A DNA stretch of 64,000 bases, taken from positions 620,001 through 684,000 of the forward strand of contig NBIV01000006.1 of the NCBI GenBank assembly GCA_003194525.1, in the 5' to 3' direction. The notes below the pieces were generated by a model. That model had not been told where the DNA came from and ran no database searches. It saw nothing but the letters and a program-made list of their open reading frames with translations. This DNA is from Gracilariopsis chorda. Lineage: Eukaryota > Rhodophyta > Florideophyceae > Gracilariales > Gracilariaceae. Both the position numbers and the translations under genes were made by a program. Shown here one piece after another: positions 9,671 to 21,153 of this stretch; position 1 is the stretch's first letter, and each line of letters begins with the position of its first letter.

Positions 9671-10270
9671 ATGCTCAGTTCGTTGATGATCATGGCCCTG
9701 GTTCTGCTTAAACAATACGACTCCGACTCGTCTGAAGAACACATCTCTGGCGAAGACAAGTATCAACAACCCACAACCACACACATTCTCACGCCAATCC
9801 CTGCACCTTGTACCGAGAACAAAGCACACACAACTGCTGAAACCATCACCACAAATCGCGCAGTATGCACCGAACACAAACCGCAACACCCCCGCGCACC
9901 ACCAGCAGAGCGCCATCTATCCGAGAAAACGGCCACATCATCCGCTTCAACCGATGCTCTTTCCATTGATCATCAACTGCCTCCAGATCTCGCCGCGGAG
10001 CTTCGTCGCGCCGGTCATCACCCCTCCCAAGTCTCCATTGTGGACGTCAACGCCACCACCAACATGCGCGTCGCAAATTCCAATGACCACATCCCGCCCT
10101 CCGCCTTGCGCAACACCGCTACTCGTCTGGCCCACCAGATTTCCAAGTCTCGTAATGTGGGGCGGGTTGCACGTCGAAAGCATCAGATAACCGCTCTCGC
10201 CGCAGACGCTCTAGCACTACAGGCAGCTCAGGCAGTCTTGCCAGGCTCAGCATCAAGACGGAAACGCTAG
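9671..10270 (+). CDS. PRCC: PRCC-like protein (proline-rich, mitotic checkpoint regulator family)
   Basis: About 199 residues from the ATG at 9671. The alternative start at 9692 gives MALVLLKQYDSDSSEE, which matches the PRCC family opening (M-L-x-x-Y-x-SD-S-E) even better. The middle is low-complexity Pro/Thr. The C-terminal third holds NMRVANSNDHIP and then ARRKHQITALAADA, the conserved family block (RRKHQITYL in human PRCC). Human PRCC is a nuclear, splicing-associated protein. The usual downstream QAKYGF-like tail is missing; the protein ends in a basic SASRRKR. The 3' end faces the RING gene 93 bp away. Confidence 0.75.
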   Translation: MLSSLMIMALVLLKQYDSDSSEEHISGEDKYQQPTTTHILTPIPAPCTENKAHTTAETITTNRAVCTEHKPQHPRAPPAERHLSEKTATSSASTDALSIDHQLPPDLAAELRRAGHHPSQVSIVDVNATTNMRVANSNDHIPPSALRNTATRLAHQISKSRNVGRVARRKHQITALAADALALQAAQAVLPGSASRRKR

Positions 10271-10363
10271 AACTTTAACTAGCTACTTTTACAACGCTGG
10301 TACACAGGAGGCACTCAAAACGAAATATTCAACGCATATGATCAAGTGACGAAAGAACACTTT

Positions 10364-11231
10364 CTAAGACACCGCTCGTGCCTGTTGCTGGCGTTCCGTT
10401 GACAGATTATCCTCTGATTCGACGCTTGATTCAGTGACTAATCCTAGCTCGAAGGTACCGTTTTCGCCTCGTGTTCTTCGACGACGCTGCCGAACGTTGT
10501 GTTCCAACGTTTCAAAAACTCCGAGCCGACGCTTTTCAAGTTCTTCTTCACCAATAATATGGGTGTTACATACAGGGCATCGATTGGCCTTGGTTGCCCA
10601 CACATCGATACAACTGTTACCACCATCAACGAACAACAAAATCAGTTAGCAGTCAGCCATAGCGACGTGTCGGTTGTACAAGCAAAAACGAAATAATAAA
10701 CACGAACAAGTTAACGTACTCTGCGTCGAACCAATGCCCACACGGCAGTCGCCGTGTCTTGCTTCCCTCATTCATATCCTCCAAACAAACAGCACAAACA
10801 TCATATCCGCCCTTATTTCCAGTTAAGTCCACCGAGGATGACGTGCTCTGTTTCACGTAATCCGTAACTGGAGCAACCGCATTGATCTCCGTCGGCAGAA
10901 GTCCGGCTTTCTTCGCTAACCGCTGCATGCGTACGATAGCCGGCGCTTGAGTGGGGAAATAAGCGAAAACCAAACGTTCGCGATCTGCTCGTCGCGAGGG
11001 ATCATCGCCTTCCACCTCCTCATGGGAGGGGTGCGACCGTCGACGCATTCGAAGGATTAATCTAACCACCAGGAACGTGAGCAACACGAACAGCAACACC
11101 GCTAGTACTATACAGATGATTATCCATACTGGTTTCTTCTCGAGCGATTTTTCCCGACTTACCGGCGACAAGTTTGTGGATATTCCTGAGAGTAGACCAA
11201 ATGACCCTTGAAAGTTTGAACCAGCGACCAT
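10364..11231 (-). CDS. Single-pass membrane RING-type E3 ligase-like protein, two exons
   Basis: Gene model complement(join(10364..10613,10720..11231)), 253 residues. A strong transmembrane helix (VWIIICIVLAVLLFVLLTFL) lies near residue 35 and is followed by basic residues. The RING domain near residues 145-190 is CAVCLED...LPCGHWFDADCIDVW...RCPVC. It resembles RING-H2, but the usual second histidine (C-x-H-x-x-H) is Asp. The domain is cut by an intron exactly between the Asp and the next metal-binding Cys; splicing restores DCIDVW. The layout resembles PA-TM-RING ubiquitin ligases (RNF13/RMR), but no luminal PA domain is seen, so upstream exons may be missing from this model. The tail is Arg-rich and then Ser/Glu-rich. 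Confidence 0.83.
10614..10719 (-). other. GT-AG intron in the RING gene (106 nt)
   Basis: On the minus strand the donor is GTACGT at 10719 and the acceptor is TAACAG ending at 10614. Joining after GA gives a GAT codon and restores the conserved CIDVW of the RING domain. The donor is identical to that of the PP2A B56 intron. Confidence 0.85.
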
Positions 11232-14200
11232 GGATAAAGACCTGAGTTCAAAACGATAATGTTACAAAATCGCTTGTCCCAAAGTACCACACGCGACTTC
11301 CTTCACAGTCTCAAAACCGGAGATGTCGCTAAAAAGGATAGCTTGAAAGCTAAGTTTCACCGCTCCAAAGGATGATGACGCCGAAGAACGGGAAGGCTTG
11401 AGAGGTCAACCAAGTTGCTACGGCACGCGTACTCAATCGTCAATAGAGGGTCTCCAACGATGACGCAGCATTGCAGTTGTTGGTTGATTACGCCAACCTC
11501 AGTTTGTCCCCTTACTCGTTGTAAGGGTTAAAGGGTTAACTTTCCATCTAGGAAGGCTACTGTGCAAACGCAGCCCAAAAGGGATGTGGAAAAGCCCCAG
11601 AGCATTTGGGTGCATGCAGAAATTCCCAGGTCGCCTCCTGGCCAAAACTAAGCCAATAAAAGTAAGCCAAGTTGCTCCGATTTGCCCATCTCCATTCCGA
11701 ATCTGGCGTGCTGAATGGACCCTCGGAGAGTCCAGTCAGCACACCAAATCCTCCACCAAACCTTCCCGTGAGAATCGTCGCAAATGCACCCGTGATTGCG
11801 AAAAAGCGCCATAGCACCCTGTGCTGCGGCATATTCTGGAGCTTTTTCTGCTGTGTTCACGTTCAAGAAAATAAGTCAACAGTACAACCATTCATTTACT
11901 GCTGCGTACCTTACAAAAATTCTTCCCAAGAGCTCACTTTACAGAAACGCATTTCTTGAACGTAAAACAGACGATAACTGCATTTTGAGAACAATCTGTA
12001 CAACACACTTTGGTAGTAACCACTGACTACCACTTTTCACCAACGTTAGACCAATGTGACGACACAAAATGCCAAAAGATCCCGACTGCAGATCGCTAGT
12101 TCATGGATGCTTGCTAGATGAGCTGTGCGCTATCTCTATGCTCTATATTCCCAGTGCCGCTGTTGATCGATAAATCGATCTTCATCAAAGTGTGACCGTT
12201 TTGGCCAAATTGCACCCTCAATCAACATATTTATGAATCTAGGTGTATGCTGTTGCCACGATGGCAGGGCGTGCACCCCGAAATTGGCACGCCCTCCAAT
12301 AATGGCAAGGCCATTCATCTGTATAGCATACAAAGCAGCCGGCAAGTATACCGCACACTAGTACCGCTCTCCCGACGCCCTGTTCCGCAGGAACGCCCGC
12401 GACTGCTGGCCAGCACCGCCACCCTCATTCAAGTCATTTTAATACGTCGCAGTTCAGCCTACTGTTGGGTAGCTCCCTTCTTACAGAGTTACGCTGCCCT
12501 GGTCATCTTCGTAGCACACACACTTCCGCGGTTGCTCACGACGATTGCGATAAGCAAATTTTCATGCATTCACGGAGGCGTTCAAAGACGACATGTCAGC
12601 GGCAAACGACACTGTCATTTCACAAAATTCACATGATTTATAACTCTAGCTTTCGCTGGTTTTCTCAACACAAGGCACTACATTCAATCATGCTGAGTGA
12701 AAGTGACTTATCAAGGCACAGCTCTGGATCCCACGTTCGTTCCTTTCGACAGAGCGCCTACCTAATCCGTGACTTGCATTCGATTTGCATGCAATCTCCT
12801 GTTCAAATCTTCACTAGTTTTACAAACGCTACAAGAAAAATGGATTGAGAGCAATTTACAGTGTGAATGTTTCGGTCGAGAACTCGTTGCTCTTGTTTTT
12901 TTGTAATTTTCAGTGACTGCTTTTTCGTTGGTCTCTTGCCCAAACCAGGTTGCCAACCCTTTTGTTTTTCTCGCTTAGTCCAAACAAAGGCGGTCACAAC
13001 TCGAGAAGGCGTATCACCTTCTTCCCTAACACTTTTTGTTTGCCTGACAAGTACAGAGCCCATATTTCCACTTCCCAGGTTCGTTATTGGGCAGCCTCAT
13101 CCTCAGAAAAACGCACACAGTTTTGGCACAAGTACTTACCAACCGTGGCCTGACCTTACACCCTTCTTTTACCTATTCTAGTAACAGGGAATGCTTTCCC
13201 CACTGGGATGAATATCGTTGATCGCTTTTGTTCTGAGATGCCACCACTGGACGACATCGCGACGAAAAGCCCTTTTTCTGCAAGAAGGGCAAGGCCTCCA
13301 CATTTAGTCAATATCAATAGTTAGAACACAAGCACATGGGCGTGGGAATTACATCAGGCACTAAATCAGCCGGTAGGACCGAGTTACAACTACTGCCATT
13401 ACAAAGGGGTGGTGGAGGATGGATACGCGTACAGCGGTAGCTATTCACCGGATCAGATGCACAACAGCAGCAGCAGTAGCAGCAACACCAACAACAGCAA
13501 CCACAGTATCGATGAAGAAGAGGTATCCTTCATTTGTGTAGACGCATTTCAAGCACAGTGAGAAGGAGTGGAATAGGGCGGACGGTATTCAGAAGACGAC
13601 AGTTTGCAGAAAACACTACTCCATGCAGTAGCTCACGCAAGTAAAGATTCGGTGCCTGAGCAATGATTTCATTCAATACCACAGCCGCTTCTTCCTATTT
13701 CATTTCTTTTTCAGAAATACGACGGAGTACTTCTTGTAATTCCCCTAACACGGGAAAAGAAAATCCGAAGCCCCCAGCCTGTGCCGATACTGTATCTGTA
13801 CTCATCTGCGCAGTCCATGGAGACGATGCCGGTATTGAATTATCCTCTACGGCTTTCATTTCGATAACAGGGTAGTATGAAACGGAGTTTTGTGATGAAA
13901 TAGAATCGTCTATCATGTCGCGAAGGATAGAAGTTGCGGATGGCCTGGGTATGATGAAGTGGCTGGGAAAATGTTCGTGTAATTATTTAGTGCCCTCACC
14001 AGATATTATATACATGACAAAACACCCTAAGAGGTATAATACCTTTTGTCAAGCTGGTACGTCATGGCAAAGAGGTCTCCCATAACAGGTTATTATTTTC
14101 TGTTACTTAGACCTAGTATGCAGAGCTAGGGGTTATGCAAATAGAACAATTGTCTATAAAAGCCCGAGTTAGGGGGGTTCCACGCCAACTCGGGCCAGAC

Positions 14201-16190
14201 CACTTCTCCCCCCTTTGGCAACCCCCACCTTCTCTTAGAGCAGTCTGCTCTTCCCTTCCATCAACCACACTCTTCACCACTCACCCCTTTACGTGTTGCG
14301 GCTCGGTCTCTCGCATCTTCCCACGTGCTTTTACTACGCTGCACTTATTTGGTCTCGTCTTTTGTAGGACGGTGCACTTCGGCCGCGCACTAGACCTAAG
14401 GTTTTGGTCGTGCGTGTAGGCCATTGCACTATACTAAAACTGACCATGAGCACTACGCTAGATCTAATTTTTTGATCGCGTAGGTTATTCGCTGGTGTAG
14501 TCTCTTCGCTACATAGTACTGGGCTTTTTCGCTGGTTTTTTCGTACGGTCACTACCGGGTTTCCTTTCTACTTTAGATCTTGGTTCTTTGTCGCAGTTTG
14601 TGCCTATTTACTACATTGAAATTGCATGCCTGTGCTGGTACTGTCGAGCTACGAATATATTTTAGATCTACTCTTCAGCAAAAAAGGGTACAAAGAGGAC
14701 TGTCATCGTCCCGTATCGTGACATCGTGCAACATGAAACCCACAATATTGATCAGGGGAGCCGTTTAGAAGGGAATCTCAACGGCTGTGAGGCAATCTTA
14801 CAGTTCATTGGATTATGCATTAGGCCTGACGGCTGTAACTAGGGGATCGTCAGAAACAATCTTGAAGTTCAACATCAAAAATCCGATTTCTAGAGCCAGA
14901 TCTATCTGTCGTTGCGAAAAGGACACCTCCCATGATGGACGAACCTCTCTCCATCGTTCAAAATGTCCCTTTTTCGTGTGATTTCGCAATCCCTACTCCA
15001 CACCAAAAGTCCCCCAACCACTCCACAACCTCCAACAGCTGCCGCTGCCGCCAACCTCTCTACTCTTACGCTCTCAGTTCCGCAACATGACCGGTGCCCA
15101 AATGCCTACAGTACGAACAACGCCGCTGCGGCAGCGCGTCAATGTTGCTCCGGCAGATATTTGGGGCGTCCGTGTGCTGACTAGCCCTCTGCTGCTGGCA
15201 GCAACTCACGAAAGAGTAGGTAACAGGGTAAGAACTGATGTAAGGAATATACAGGGGAGGTAGTGTGGTCTAACTACACCTGTTCAAGGGAGGAGCAGGG
15301 GAAAAAGAGCTGGTGTTACTTATGATGTCCACTAGTCTTCGAGGTGAGGTGGAAGAGGCAGAACAAGTGGTCGGTGGTCACGGCACGGGCCAGATCCAAC
15401 CCAAGGTTGGTCTTAAAAGTTTCACTGTGTGGCACTGTGGCCCTGGGAAAGGATTTAACTGACGAAATGATAGAAGATCGGTCGGGAATGTTCTGTGTGA
15501 ATGCTGTGAGGGGCGCGAAATTGCAGTAAGATGTCCGTGGTATCTCTCCAAAAATGGGCTAGTGCTTTGGTCTTATTGATTGACAATAGTCTCACCCAGA
15601 TCATGCCATGGCTAAATGCGTCTATTGCGCTTAACGATTTGTCTCAAAGCACTTTTACACTGGCCAACATGTACTGTTGCTGACACACGACCGGTTTTGG
15701 ATTTCAAAAGTCAATTGATACGCTTCGACAGTTTGGGCACATTCCATTGTCGCTGGAAAGGATCCAGTTCATGTCAGAAAAGATGTAAGCATACTCTCCT
15801 ACCGGAAGGGGCTGTGAAAACAATCTCACTTGGATTGCACAATGCGACCAAACAAGACAACTGACCGAATTTGAAAACCTGGCGCTCAGCGACACACGCA
15901 AAGTATCTTTCACGCCGCTGCAGCTTTTCGCAACTCGCAATGATGACCTGTTTGGCACCAGAGCAGCGGAAAATCAAAGGAAGCCACCGAGTTGTAGAAA
16001 GGCGGAAAGAGAAGGACAATCCGCTGACACCGTAGCTGACGCCTTGTTTCGCGTTGTTTTCGGTATAAGATTTAGGCGTCTGGGCGAGGCTCATGTGCAA
16101 TCAGTCAGAACTCTTCTCTCTCTTTTGCGAGATGGCCGTGGATAGGAGTCTCTGAAAACTTGCATCGTTTCCACGCACAGAAAGTACGAA
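11232..16190. other. Gene-poor, AT-richer region
   Basis: No gene is recognised in about 5 kb. Possible faint coding traces: a Gly/Phe-rich minus frame at 11557-11832; a plus frame at about 13345-13560 reading SYNYCHYKG...SYSPDQMHN and a Ser/Asn run, preceded by an AG; and short plus frames near 15080-15260 and 15325-15470. The last could be the decayed 5' part of the transposon that follows. None is strong enough to call. Some upstream exons of the RING gene could also lie here. Confidence 0.5.
14100..14600 (+). other. Possible promoter or solo-LTR-like block
   Basis: CTATAAAAGCC at about 14154 is followed by a perfect short inverted repeat (GCCCGAGTT at about 14162 and AACTCGGGC at about 14189) and a pyrimidine-rich leader. 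It contains repeated hairpin-prone blocks such as CGCACTAGACC. This is the look of an LTR promoter/R region, but no matching termini, second copy or target duplication is seen. Confidence 0.25.
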
Positions 16191-17415
16191 ATGGAGGCTT
16201 TTATGACATTGCTCTCTGATTTTGGAGTAAGCTCGATGTTTGTCATGTATGAACAGCTTTTGACGTTGCATCCGTTTGTCGTTGCGTCGTTTATGGACCC
16301 TGCACGTGGTTATGAGCAAGATGCTGCAACCGAGGGAGAGAGGGAAGTGGCAGGAGAACTTGTGGCAGATTTCATTGGGCATTCGAGCGCAGATGCAAGG
16401 GTAGCTAACGTCAAAAATAGCGTGCAGTCCGCAGGTGCGGGGGGTGCAGAGAGTGAAAGCGGTAGGAATCTTTCCTCAGGTGTTGCAGCAGGTGCTGCTT
16501 CGGTTCTTGCCCCAGACACGCAGCAAGACCTCAAGCCTCAGAAAGAGTTCTTTATTGACGACAAACTATCTTTGGGGCCGGCTTGTTTCGTTGGAACAAA
16601 ATCAGTGGGTGCCGGACTAAACGGTCGTGTGGGAAATCCCATGATTGCAGTTGTCGTTGTTAGAAAGCGCGGCACAGGCAAGTTCTCCAAATTGCATCGG
16701 TTCATGTACACTGTGCCACAAAGTATTCAAGGAAGTTTGAACACTTGGGTGGCAGTTGCTAAACCCGGCAGTAACTTGAAAAAAGCTCTGTTTCACGAAA
16801 TCAGAGGAGAGGGGGGCAGCTACCAGGAACTGAAGGAGCTAACACAGAATTTGATACTGGCAAATTGCCCACCCCTCAAATTTGGTCAGTGATGCGCTGA
16901 CTGGTTCGTATTGAGACAATTTTGCGTCAACGGAACCAATGCAGGACAGGTCTTGTTAAGCCTGGTGGAGGTAAGTGAAATGCTGGGGTTGGAGGGTGGC
17001 AATTCTGACAAGGAAAGAGACGTTGAGACCTGGTTTGAATTATTCTACAGTGGCTGGTTTAGCTCCAAGATTCCGACGGAACCCATGATGACAGGCACAA
17101 TCAAAGAGCAAGCTGTTTTAAGCGCCCTAACAACTAAGAAGTTTCTCAAAGAGGTTTTCGAGATCGTAATGGTCACAGTAAAGGACTTGCAATACTTGCT
17201 CTTCTTCCCTGATGGTGTACCGTTCTCCATAGGGTACTTTCGAGATTCGGAAGCAGATCTTGGTGTAGATTCGGTAGTGGGAGACGAGCCATTTGTATTG
17301 GCAGCTGTTGAGATCAAAACTCGAGTTGCAGCTTCCAGTCTCGGGGCAGTAAAACGCTATCAACAACTGAGTTGATTCAGTGCGAGGTTTGCGACGAAAA
17401 GTTTCGGAAGTAAGT
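16191..17415 (+). pseudogene. Decayed ORF with YqaJ/lambda-exonuclease-like nuclease core, probably transposon-borne
   Basis: One frame runs from 16191 to 17375 with a single TGA at 16890-16892; homologous-looking sequence continues one frame over (LIQCEVCDEKF). Near the end, FFPDGVPFSIGY (about 17204) and, some 33 residues on, VLAAVEIKTRV (about 17300) form the PDG...ExK pattern of YqaJ-type PD-(D/E)xK nucleases. Upstream, residues such as FIDDKLSLGPACFVGTKS are not recognised. It is immediately followed by a piggyBac-like remnant on the same strand, so both may belong to one element. No termini are found. The family call rests on the motif pattern alone. Confidence 0.55.
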
Positions 17416-17566
17416 CCCGAGGAAGCACATGACCCAGGTAATTCATCAATTAGTTGTGCTAAAATTTGGCCTGGCGTTGTGCATTTGTGCGGGCGAAACG
17501 ACAATACTGTACATGATGGTCGTGTAATGCTCCAAATGTGTCCATTAGCGCTGTCGTAATGCCATT

Positions 17567-18682
17567 ATGACTTTTGTCAGCCGAGTCGTTTCTTGGGCAC
17601 ACGAACGAGTGCTAGAACTACCCTCTCATGTCAAACATCATTGCAAGAACATGCTCTCGTCGCGTTGGCACTTCTGGCACATGATTGATGCGCATGTCAA
17701 GAAAAAACGGACCGTTCCCGCCCTTGATGGTTTTCAAACACTTCTCTCAGAGTTTGTACTCTAATACGAAGGCCGGGGTCTATGGAGCCACACAGTTGCG
17801 AGCCATGATGAGATCTTCAAAATCCCATTTTCAATGGGAGCAGAAGATCGTCTCTCAGATCATGAAGACGATAGCTGTGAATGCTTTTCTAGGCTGTTGG
17901 ATGTATGAGCGCCGGGACCTACTGGAATCTCCTAGTGTTTTCATTCTTTGGACAGCTACAAGACCTTTTTGAACAAGGTTCAACGGACGGCCGAGAACAT
18001 GTTAGATGTACCCCAAGAGCTGCTCACATATGCTGCGACATTAATATTAGTGTCTGAGGGAAGCAACAACCCCGATCAGGCTGAAGGTGGAGACGCACGT
18101 GCAAACGCTGTGGCGCTGTCAAAGGAAGAGCTCATACGTCTGGTTTCTGTTGAAAATAACCACAAGAACAAGCGCATGGCTTTCTTCAACAACACCGATG
18201 GGCTTGTTTTGCGACTTGTCGTTCAAGGGCACGAGCCACAACTAGGAAAATCGCTTTACTATTCTCTCTGTGGGCAGAATCATGAGGAAAAACGCTGCCA
18301 CAGATCTTCGTATAATTGTACAATCTGCGTTGTTAATCTGTGTTTGCGTGTACACCGAGGTTTGCGAAAGATGTGCTGGAGTATGTGGCACTTGCAGAAG
18401 GAGCTTTCGTTGCGAATGATTCTGGAGAATCCAAATCCTTCCCGTAGAAGTATGGAAAATTCCCGCACGGGAAGTAGTATTCGGGCATGTAGACGTGTCA
18501 TGAGTAATATGGATGGCAGAAGGGCATCTTCTGGGCAAGGCGAGGAGAGAGGCGACTCAGCTGCTGTAATGGAAGACAGAGTGCAAGCTGCGAATGAAAT
18601 ACGCGCCAGAAACCAAGCTACGCTCATATTTGCTACCAACTTGAGCACTACACCACCGGAAGATGAAAACACAATGACATAA
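17567..18682 (+). pseudogene. PiggyBac-like (DDE_Tnp_1_7) transposase remnant with C-terminal cysteine-rich domain
   Basis: Broken frames on the + strand. SNTKAGVYGATQLRAMMRSS then HFQWEQKIVSQIMKTIAVNAF (about 17761-17890) match the piggyBac block YNxxKxGVDxxDQ...RWP...NA. The catalytic Asp of GVD is replaced by Tyr, so the protein is dead. After a frameshift near 17960, the frame 17948-18682 carries a cross-brace cysteine pattern: LCGQNHEEKRCHRSSYNCTI, then CVVNLC, CW, WH at about 18260-18400. This resembles the piggyBac C-terminal cysteine-rich domain. The N-terminal catalytic part is deleted or beyond recognition. Confidence 0.55.
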
Positions 18683-20523
18683 ACTCGTAAACTCGGACTG
18701 CTCTTGCAGGCGTGAGGAAACGGAAGGCACTGGCATCTGCGGTGCAACAAGGACGCACTACACGGACGAGAACAGAACGTTAGGCCTAGTGGATAGAGCC
18801 CCTGTAGTATGGTAAATGAAGTTGTGCTAGTGATCAGTGTAACGATCAAAAGCCTGTTTTTGGCCTTCGTCAGCTTGCCCTAAACCCCCACTTTGAACTC
18901 CAAAATTTGGCCATAATTCTTATTGAAAGACTCTGAACCTTTTTACAATCCCAGCTGATGGCTTCAGGTTTAGCTTATTCTACTTAGATCCGAGATCAGA
19001 TTAGCTGCGTTGAACTACTGAGCGGTCAAATGTATTGAAACGTATATAGATCATCAAAATCTGGCATTAGGTATATGGGTTGGCGCGTCGCCATGAACCT
19101 TGATTGCCGGTTTGCTTGGAGTTTGTCTGACAGCGCACAGTACAGTACCGCCAGCGGCTCGATCACACCAGCATAAATAGGGCTAACAAACTAGTAAACT
19201 CAAACCTCAGACCGTTCGGTCATCAGCGCTCACATGGTTGTGAGAGCTTTTGGTGAGAATAAAAGTCTTTTCATGCAGCCACAAACCCCTGCAGCACCCG
19301 TACTTTCTCTAATAACAAATACCTGGAACAAAATTAAAAAAGATTATTGTCAAGTGCTGAGTCTTAAACCTTTTGGCCAAACAATCTGTTACCATAATGA
19401 TGGATGGATCGTGAACTACCGTTCACAAGAGACTAATTTTGAAAAACTTCCCAATGATGTTGCTTTCTCTCATAAACTGTTTTAGGTTGGCCTTTAGAAC
19501 TATGCGTAATTGCTTTGGCATAGTCTCATACATTAGGAGCGTGGTTTTCAAGCTTACAAACACATCCAAGCTCCAGCAAGATTTTAAGTTTTCTTCTCAA
19601 CCACGTCCTAGCTATAATGTGGATCTGAAGTCAATTCAGGAAACTATATTATGCCATGTGTGCCACGTACGACGCCTTCAATGACCTCAATGGCAATAAT
19701 CACTGTCATCAAAGTCTTTTCCTTCCATACCTCATTCATTAGAGCTACAATACAACGCCTTTGCTCTTTCGTAGCCCCAATATTCGACTTACGAATACGC
19801 TCACGAAACTGAGTAGCGTGCTTTCTGAATCTTTGATCAGTGCCACGGCACTGATGTGGTTTCTTTCCTCACCGAGTTCATGGCCTCTGGATCACTTTTC
19901 CCTTTGCATTCTGTAGCACTTCTTTGGTTTCTGTGTTCAATCGCATTCACGGTATCTTGGTTTTCGACCTACTTCTTACCTTTTTTCTGCAGAACTTTGC
20001 ACAACGGTTTTATATTCAGTGGAAGCACCACAATGGAGTGATAGAAGCTGAGGAAGAGATAAACTATTCCCAAAGATCTCCCTTTCTCTCTGACTTAGAG
20101 TCATGAAAGCCCTAATTATACTGCTCGGCTTTTATGCACTCTTCAACAGCATTGGGGGTTTTATATCGATCATGGTATCATTGTTTTCAATCTGAAAGAT
20201 TGCCTGCGCTTTCTTGCAAACGCCTGCATTACTTTTTCTTTTGGGGGCACGACTGTTCTTTTCTGCAATATTATCACTCTTGGGCTGTTTTATGGAGCAA
20301 TCTTCCTGGTCTTCTATCTTGAAACTATTCGCAAAAGCTGGATTACATTATTATAGCCCATTCTGTTTGAATGAATTCTTGATTATTTGCGCCGATATAG
20401 TAGCATGTGCTTAAAAACAGAAGTGAGGTTGAACCGCAATGTTCTGGTCTCAGGCATGGCGGATATGCCAAATTGGTCTCGAAGATACCTCATGGACACT
20501 TTGAAGGTTTTCTTGATTCTTCT
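18683..20523. other. Region without recognisable genes
   Basis: AT-rich sequence with short uninformative frames on both strands. I see no gene, repeat or terminus that can be supported. Confidence 0.5.
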
Positions 20524-21153
20524 TTAACATGGCTGTAGTATGTGAGAAGTGTTGGCTGGCTTCAAAACAGGAATGCAATTGATTTTCTCGCACTCCATCA
20601 CCAACTGGATCTCTTTGCGAGAAGAATGTCCGTCCATAACTAGCGGGTACGATTCAGAGGCAGGGGCGCGCTTACCCAAAAACGTATTCACATGTTTCAT
20701 GAATACGTCAAGAGCCTGACTGTCCATTGATCCTTTTTCCGTACAGTTTACCACCGAATCACGTGGCATCCAGTTGGGTCTTCGAAATTCATTGCAAGCG
20801 GGAGCGGTTTTTATGTAGATACTTGGGGGTGGATTGAATCAAACGTTCATAATGTTCTTCCCGGCGACTATGAGGAACCGCGGAGATTTCAACACAGATG
20901 CACCGTACAGAAACATGGCAGTAATGTGCTTATCGACGCCTTGTACCTTTCGAGCTACCTTGCAACCTCCATGTTTGGATTTGTCCGACCCGTAAGATTT
21001 CGTCACCTTACCCCACGTGACGTCAACAACAGTCCCATCCATGTTCCAGATGTCTGAAGGATCTCCAATGATACCAGAATTCTTGGCTTCAATACTTTCT
21101 AACACATCGAAAAACGTTTCTACGTGCTCATAAGATTCTCCTTTCAGTTTCAC
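20524..21153 (-). pseudogene. Pogo/Tigger-type DDE_1 transposase remnant
   Basis: One minus frame from 21153 to 20524 broken by a single TGA at about 20839-20841. It contains DIWNMDGTVVDV (the first catalytic Asp block, NMDET in active pogo transposases), then KVQGVDKHITAMFLYGASV, and downstream YPLVMDGHSSRKEIQLVMEC (second Asp, DGHxSH) followed by PVLKPANTSHILQPC (the LPPxTTHxLQP block). The third acidic residue and the DNA-binding domain lie outside the readable part. Terminal repeats were not found. Confidence 0.72.
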
